Below, one piece after another: positions 61,461-64,000 of a stretch of 64,000 bases of DNA. This DNA comes from Mesorhizobium sp. C432A (lineage in GTDB: Bacteria; Pseudomonadota; Alphaproteobacteria; Rhizobiales; Rhizobiaceae): the NCBI RefSeq assembly GCF_030323145.1, contig NZ_CP100470.1, positions 62,001 to 126,000 of the forward strand. Direction: 5' to 3'. The position numbers and the translations under genes are program-made. Within the stretch, counting starts at the first letter, position 1, and the number at the start of each line of letters is the position of its first letter. The notes beneath the pieces were generated by a model that was given only the letters and a program-made list of their open reading frames with translations, was not told where the DNA came from and ran no database searches.

Positions 61461-63461
61461 ATGGCCGACGAATGGATGACGATTGAGGACGCATCGCGTT
61501 ACCTGCAGCTCGGAAAGACCGCCCTGTATGACCTAGCGCGAGAAGGAACTCTGCCGTCAAACAAGGTGGGCAGCAAATGGCTATTCAGCAAAACCGATCT
61601 GGACGCCTGGGTCCGCTCCAACATCCCGCTGGAGCAGTATTTCCTAAGGACGCCTGCTCATATCGACGAGAATCTTCAGCTGCGGGAGCCTCAAGTCGAG
61701 GCCTACCAAGCCATATACGAATACTTTAAGGCGGGAGGGAAAACGGCGATAATCCAGATTCCCGTAGGCTGCGGAAAATCGGGCATTGCAGCGATCGCGC
61801 CGTTCGGCATCGCGAAAGGGCGTGTGCTGGTCGTCGCGCCGAATCTGACTATCAAGGAAGGCCTCTTCGAGGCTTTGGACGTCACCAACCGGCAGAAGTG
61901 CTTCTGGCGGAAACGGAGCATCCTTGCGGATGAAGCCATGATCGGCGGCCCGTTCGCCACGACCCTGGACACGGGGAACATCTCGGTTTGCGAGAAATCC
62001 CACTTCATCGTATCGAACGTCCAGCAACTCGCCACCAACACTGAAAAGTGGCTCTACAAGTTCCCCAAGGATTTCATCGACCTCATCATCGTCGATGAGG
62101 CTCACCACTCGCCCGCCGAAAGCTGGAAAAAGGTCCTGGAGCACTTCGGCGAGGCGCGCGTGATCAACATGACCGCGACGCCCTTCCGTGGCGATGGCCA
62201 AGAAATCGATGGGGACCTCGTTTATCGATACCCATTCAAGAAGGCCACGTTCAAAGGCTACATCAAGCGGATCACGGCAAGCTACGCCGCGCCGACCGAA
62301 CTGGAGTTCACTGCAAAGGGGGAGACCAAGGTCTACACGTTGGACGATGTGCTCGCGATGAAGGACAAGGATTGGTTCAGCCGTGGGATCGCGCTTTCCG
62401 ACCCTTGCAACCAGACCATCGTCGACAACAGCCTCGAAAAGCTTGAAATGCTGAGAGAGACAGGCACGGCGCATCAACTGATCGCCGTCGCCTGCAGCGT
62501 AAATCACGCACGCAAGATCACTGCGATGTATGAGGCGCGCGGCTTCAAGGCGGACCTCATCTACAGTGAGATGAACGAGGACAAGAAGGTTGAGGTCAAA
62601 CGACGGCTGACGAGCGGGGAACTCGACTGCATTGTCCAGGTGCAGATGCTTGGCGAAGGTTTCGACCATCCCAAACTGAGCGTGGCAGCGATTTTTCGCC
62701 CTTTCCGCACGTTGGCGCCATACATCCAATTTGTCGGCCGGATTCTGCGGGTGACCGTGCAGAACAGCCCGGGACACCCCGACAATTACGGCCACGTCGT
62801 CACCCACGCCGGCATGAACCTTGATGAACGGCTGCGTGAATTCAAGCTGTTCGAAAGCGATGATCAGAAGTTCTGGGAAGATGTCATCGGAGGCAAGGTG
62901 CCTGAGCCGCCTGCGGAAGTGAAGTCGGGTGAAGCTAGGATGAAATTGTCCGAAGGAGTCGTGGTAAACTACGAAATCGTCGACTCATTGATCGAAGAAC
63001 AGTTCACCTCCGCCGAGCAGGAGGACATCATAAAGGAACTACGTGAAAACCTCGAGAGGTTGGGGTTGGATCCGGACCAGGCCGACGCAATTGTGCTGGC
63101 GCGCTCGACCGAGCAGAAAACATCAAGGGCAGCGCAGCCGTATCAGAAACTACCCATCCGGGAATGGGAGATGCGCCGGAAGGGCCTCAATGACGAGGTC
63201 AACCGCGCCGCGAACCTGCTCGCAAATAGGCTGGGCATTAACCGCGCCGGCCGCGAGATCGTCAACAGCGGCGTTCCGGCAACAAACAATTTCGTAGCCT
63301 GCGTAACGCTAATCAATAAAGAGTTGAAGAGAAATATCCCCAAAGAGCGCAAGGACTGGTCAACTGAGGAGTTCGAAGGCGCGATCAAAAGTCTTGAAGA
63401 AATCCTCAACCTGCTGACCAAAAGATATAAGGGGATCCTAGGTGCCAAAGCCAAAGGGTAA
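61461..63461 (+). CDS. SF2 helicase with N-terminal excisionase-like HTH
   Basis: A 666-aa protein. Residues 1-52 form a MerR/excisionase-type HTH_17 domain (EWMTIEDASRYLQLGKTALY, SNKVGSKWLFSKTDLDAWVR). The SF2 core follows: Walker A IPVGCGKSG, motif II VDEAHHSP, motif III MTATPFRGDG, motif V QMLGEGFDHPKLSVA and motif VI QFVGRILRV. A helical C-terminal domain ends GAKAKG. ATG 61461 has a TAGGAG site. The fusion suggests site-directed loading on DNA. It overlaps the next gene by 20 bases. A defence or DNA-repair role is plausible. Confidence 0.8.
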   Translation: MADEWMTIEDASRYLQLGKTALYDLAREGTLPSNKVGSKWLFSKTDLDAWVRSNIPLEQYFLRTPAHIDENLQLREPQVEAYQAIYEYFKAGGKTAIIQIPVGCGKSGIAAIAPFGIAKGRVLVVAPNLTIKEGLFEALDVTNRQKCFWRKRSILADEAMIGGPFATTLDTGNISVCEKSHFIVSNVQQLATNTEKWLYKFPKDFIDLIIVDEAHHSPAESWKKVLEHFGEARVINMTATPFRGDGQEIDGDLVYRYPFKKATFKGYIKRITASYAAPTELEFTAKGETKVYTLDDVLAMKDKDWFSRGIALSDPCNQTIVDNSLEKLEMLRETGTAHQLIAVACSVNHARKITAMYEARGFKADLIYSEMNEDKKVEVKRRLTSGELDCIVQVQMLGEGFDHPKLSVAAIFRPFRTLAPYIQFVGRILRVTVQNSPGHPDNYGHVVTHAGMNLDERLREFKLFESDDQKFWEDVIGGKVPEPPAEVKSGEARMKLSEGVVVNYEIVDSLIEEQFTSAEQEDIIKELRENLERLGLDPDQADAIVLARSTEQKTSRAAQPYQKLPIREWEMRRKGLNDEVNRAANLLANRLGINRAGREIVNSGVPATNNFVACVTLINKELKRNIPKERKDWSTEEFEGAIKSLEEILNLLTKRYKGILGAKAKG

Positions 63462-63702
63462 GACACCTTCGCTTCTTTCAATGTCAACGGGATCACCAGT
63501 CTTGCACATCTGCGGCAAGGCCACGAAATGCGACCGCTGCAACGAGCGAATTCCGACCGCGGCTGTCTGTTTCGAGATCCCGAAGCAGAAGAGCGGCTTC
63601 ACCGCCCGGCCGATTTTCTGCATCGCCTGCACGAAGGAGATTGTAGAAAAGACGAAGAGCGACCTGTTGGCGATCGAGGTCGTCCTGCAAGCGCAGCCAT
63701 GA
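63442..63702 (+). CDS. Small zinc-ribbon-like protein coupled to the HTH-helicase
   Basis: An 86-aa protein with CDRCNERIPTAAVCFEIPKQ and FCIACTKEIVEKTKSDL: two CxxC pairs likely to bind zinc, as in small nucleic-acid-binding ribbons. GTG 63442 lies inside the end of the helicase gene (20-base overlap), so translation is coupled. Probably an accessory subunit of the helicase. Confidence 0.65.
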   Translation: MPKPKGKTPSLLSMSTGSPVLHICGKATKCDRCNERIPTAAVCFEIPKQKSGFTARPIFCIACTKEIVEKTKSDLLAIEVVLQAQP

Positions 63703-63734
63703 TCGGCGGCGGGGGTGCTGGCATCGCCCCTTGC

Positions 63735-64000
63735 TCAACGTTGCGTTCTCTGCCTGACCTTGGTCTTGGCCAAAATCCGTCGATTGATTTTCTCTTTCCA
63801 TGCCATCTGCGGCTGGGAGAGCTTCCGCTTTAGCACCGTCTGCTTAAGGAAAGTGTATTCCTTCTCGCCGAACAGGTAGCCGTTGCGCCACGCGTGTTCG
63901 ATAAGATCGTGGTTGGCGTTAGCGCTGATGTCGGCAGCGATGCGTCTTAGGCCTTCGAACAGGTTACCGGTATCGATCTGGATGAAACGGTTGATACAGA
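63735..64000 (-). CDS. C-terminal part of an unidentified gene running off the window
   Basis: From the right edge the minus strand is open for 88 codons: CINRFIQIDTGNLFEGLRRI, AADISANANHDLIEHAWRNG, YLFGEKEYTFLKQTVLKRKL, then RRILAKTKVRQRTQR-stop (TGA at 63735-63737). The translation looks like a basic, helical protein end. It is convergent with the zinc-ribbon gene. No family recognised; the start lies beyond base 64000. Confidence 0.6.
   Translation of the reverse strand, partial: CINRFIQIDTGNLFEGLRRIAADISANANHDLIEHAWRNGYLFGEKEYTFLKQTVLKRKLSQPQMAWKEKINRRILAKTKVRQRTQR

Noticed and set aside
61644..62807. 387-codon minus-strand open frame
   Set aside because: Antisense to the HTH-helicase gene, whose SF2 motifs are complete.
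1..64000. CRISPR array
   Set aside because: No set of regularly spaced repeats with unique spacers was seen; the only short arrays are the three iteron-like repeats at 39388-39453 and the tandem 12-mer at 9813-9836.

Overview
The window looks like accessory DNA from a Hyphomicrobiales (Rhizobiales) alphaproteobacterium, most like Mesorhizobium and relatives. The evidence is a complete rhizobial-type trb conjugation cluster, a VirD4-like TraG, a DUF3363-type relaxase, DUF736/DUF2840/DUF2274/DUF932 proteins, a Ros/MucR regulator, and a LuxR/LuxI pair with a quorum-sensing control region arranged like that of the symbiosis element ICEMlSymR7A. No housekeeping genes and no intact tRNA or rRNA were found. 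All names come from reading translations and motifs by eye; no database search was run.

Layout. 1-9.7 kb: a secreted EEP-family phosphodiesterase, a lipoprotein, a small ORF, then a tightly coupled three-gene module (DUF6361 protein, PLD-like nuclease, SF2/SNF2-type helicase) that looks like an anti-phage system. It ends at a 45-bp 3' tRNA-Arg(CCT) fragment, an attachment-site scar. 10.1-11.9 kb: a serine recombinase and an XRE antitoxin-like protein. 12.1-19.0 kb: a LysR regulator divergent from a six-gene operon (polar amino acid/opine-type ABC transporter, PLP racemase-like protein, CapA-like protein). 19.2-44 kb: the conjugative core. It holds traR-traI, trbI-G-F-L-K-J-E-D-C-B, a HigBA-type toxin-antitoxin pair, an RHH protein, traG, relaxase, lytic transglycosylase, DUF736, traF, DUF2840, iteron-like repeats, a RepA-like initiator, an rdfS-like excisionase, an fseA-like gene split across two frames, qseM- and qseC-like genes and a DUF932 gene. 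44-48.2 kb: mucR-like, DUF736 and a large ParB-family gene. 48.7-64 kb: cargo dense in defence-like genes. It holds an RHH/GNAT/XRE/ImmA cluster, a compressed bacterial ubiquitin-conjugation operon (Ubl-Ubl-E2 fusion, JAB-E1 fusion, DUF6527), a peptidase/dCTP-deaminase-family operon, an IS3-family element, an HNH protein, a HEPN-like protein and an HTH-helicase fusion.

How it may work together (inference). By analogy with ICEMlSymR7A, TraR plus the TraI acyl-homoserine lactone would activate the split fseA gene through the dyad at 41670-41695. A +1 frameshift at TTT-C would join the two halves. FseA would then induce rdfS and the transfer genes, while QseM would antagonise TraR and FseA and QseC would control qseM through the 12-bp inverted repeat at 42044-42072. 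The integrase and both ends of this element are not visible in the window.

Three genes (trbE, the immA-like gene and the IS3 orfB) each need exactly one added base, at or beside a G/C run, to be whole. That may be real decay or homopolymer under-calling in the assembly. The fseA split needs the opposite correction and so is not the same error. The most unusual item is the cysteine-free Ubl-Ubl-E2 fusion at 52074-52943, followed by a JAB-E1 fusion and a DUF6527 protein.
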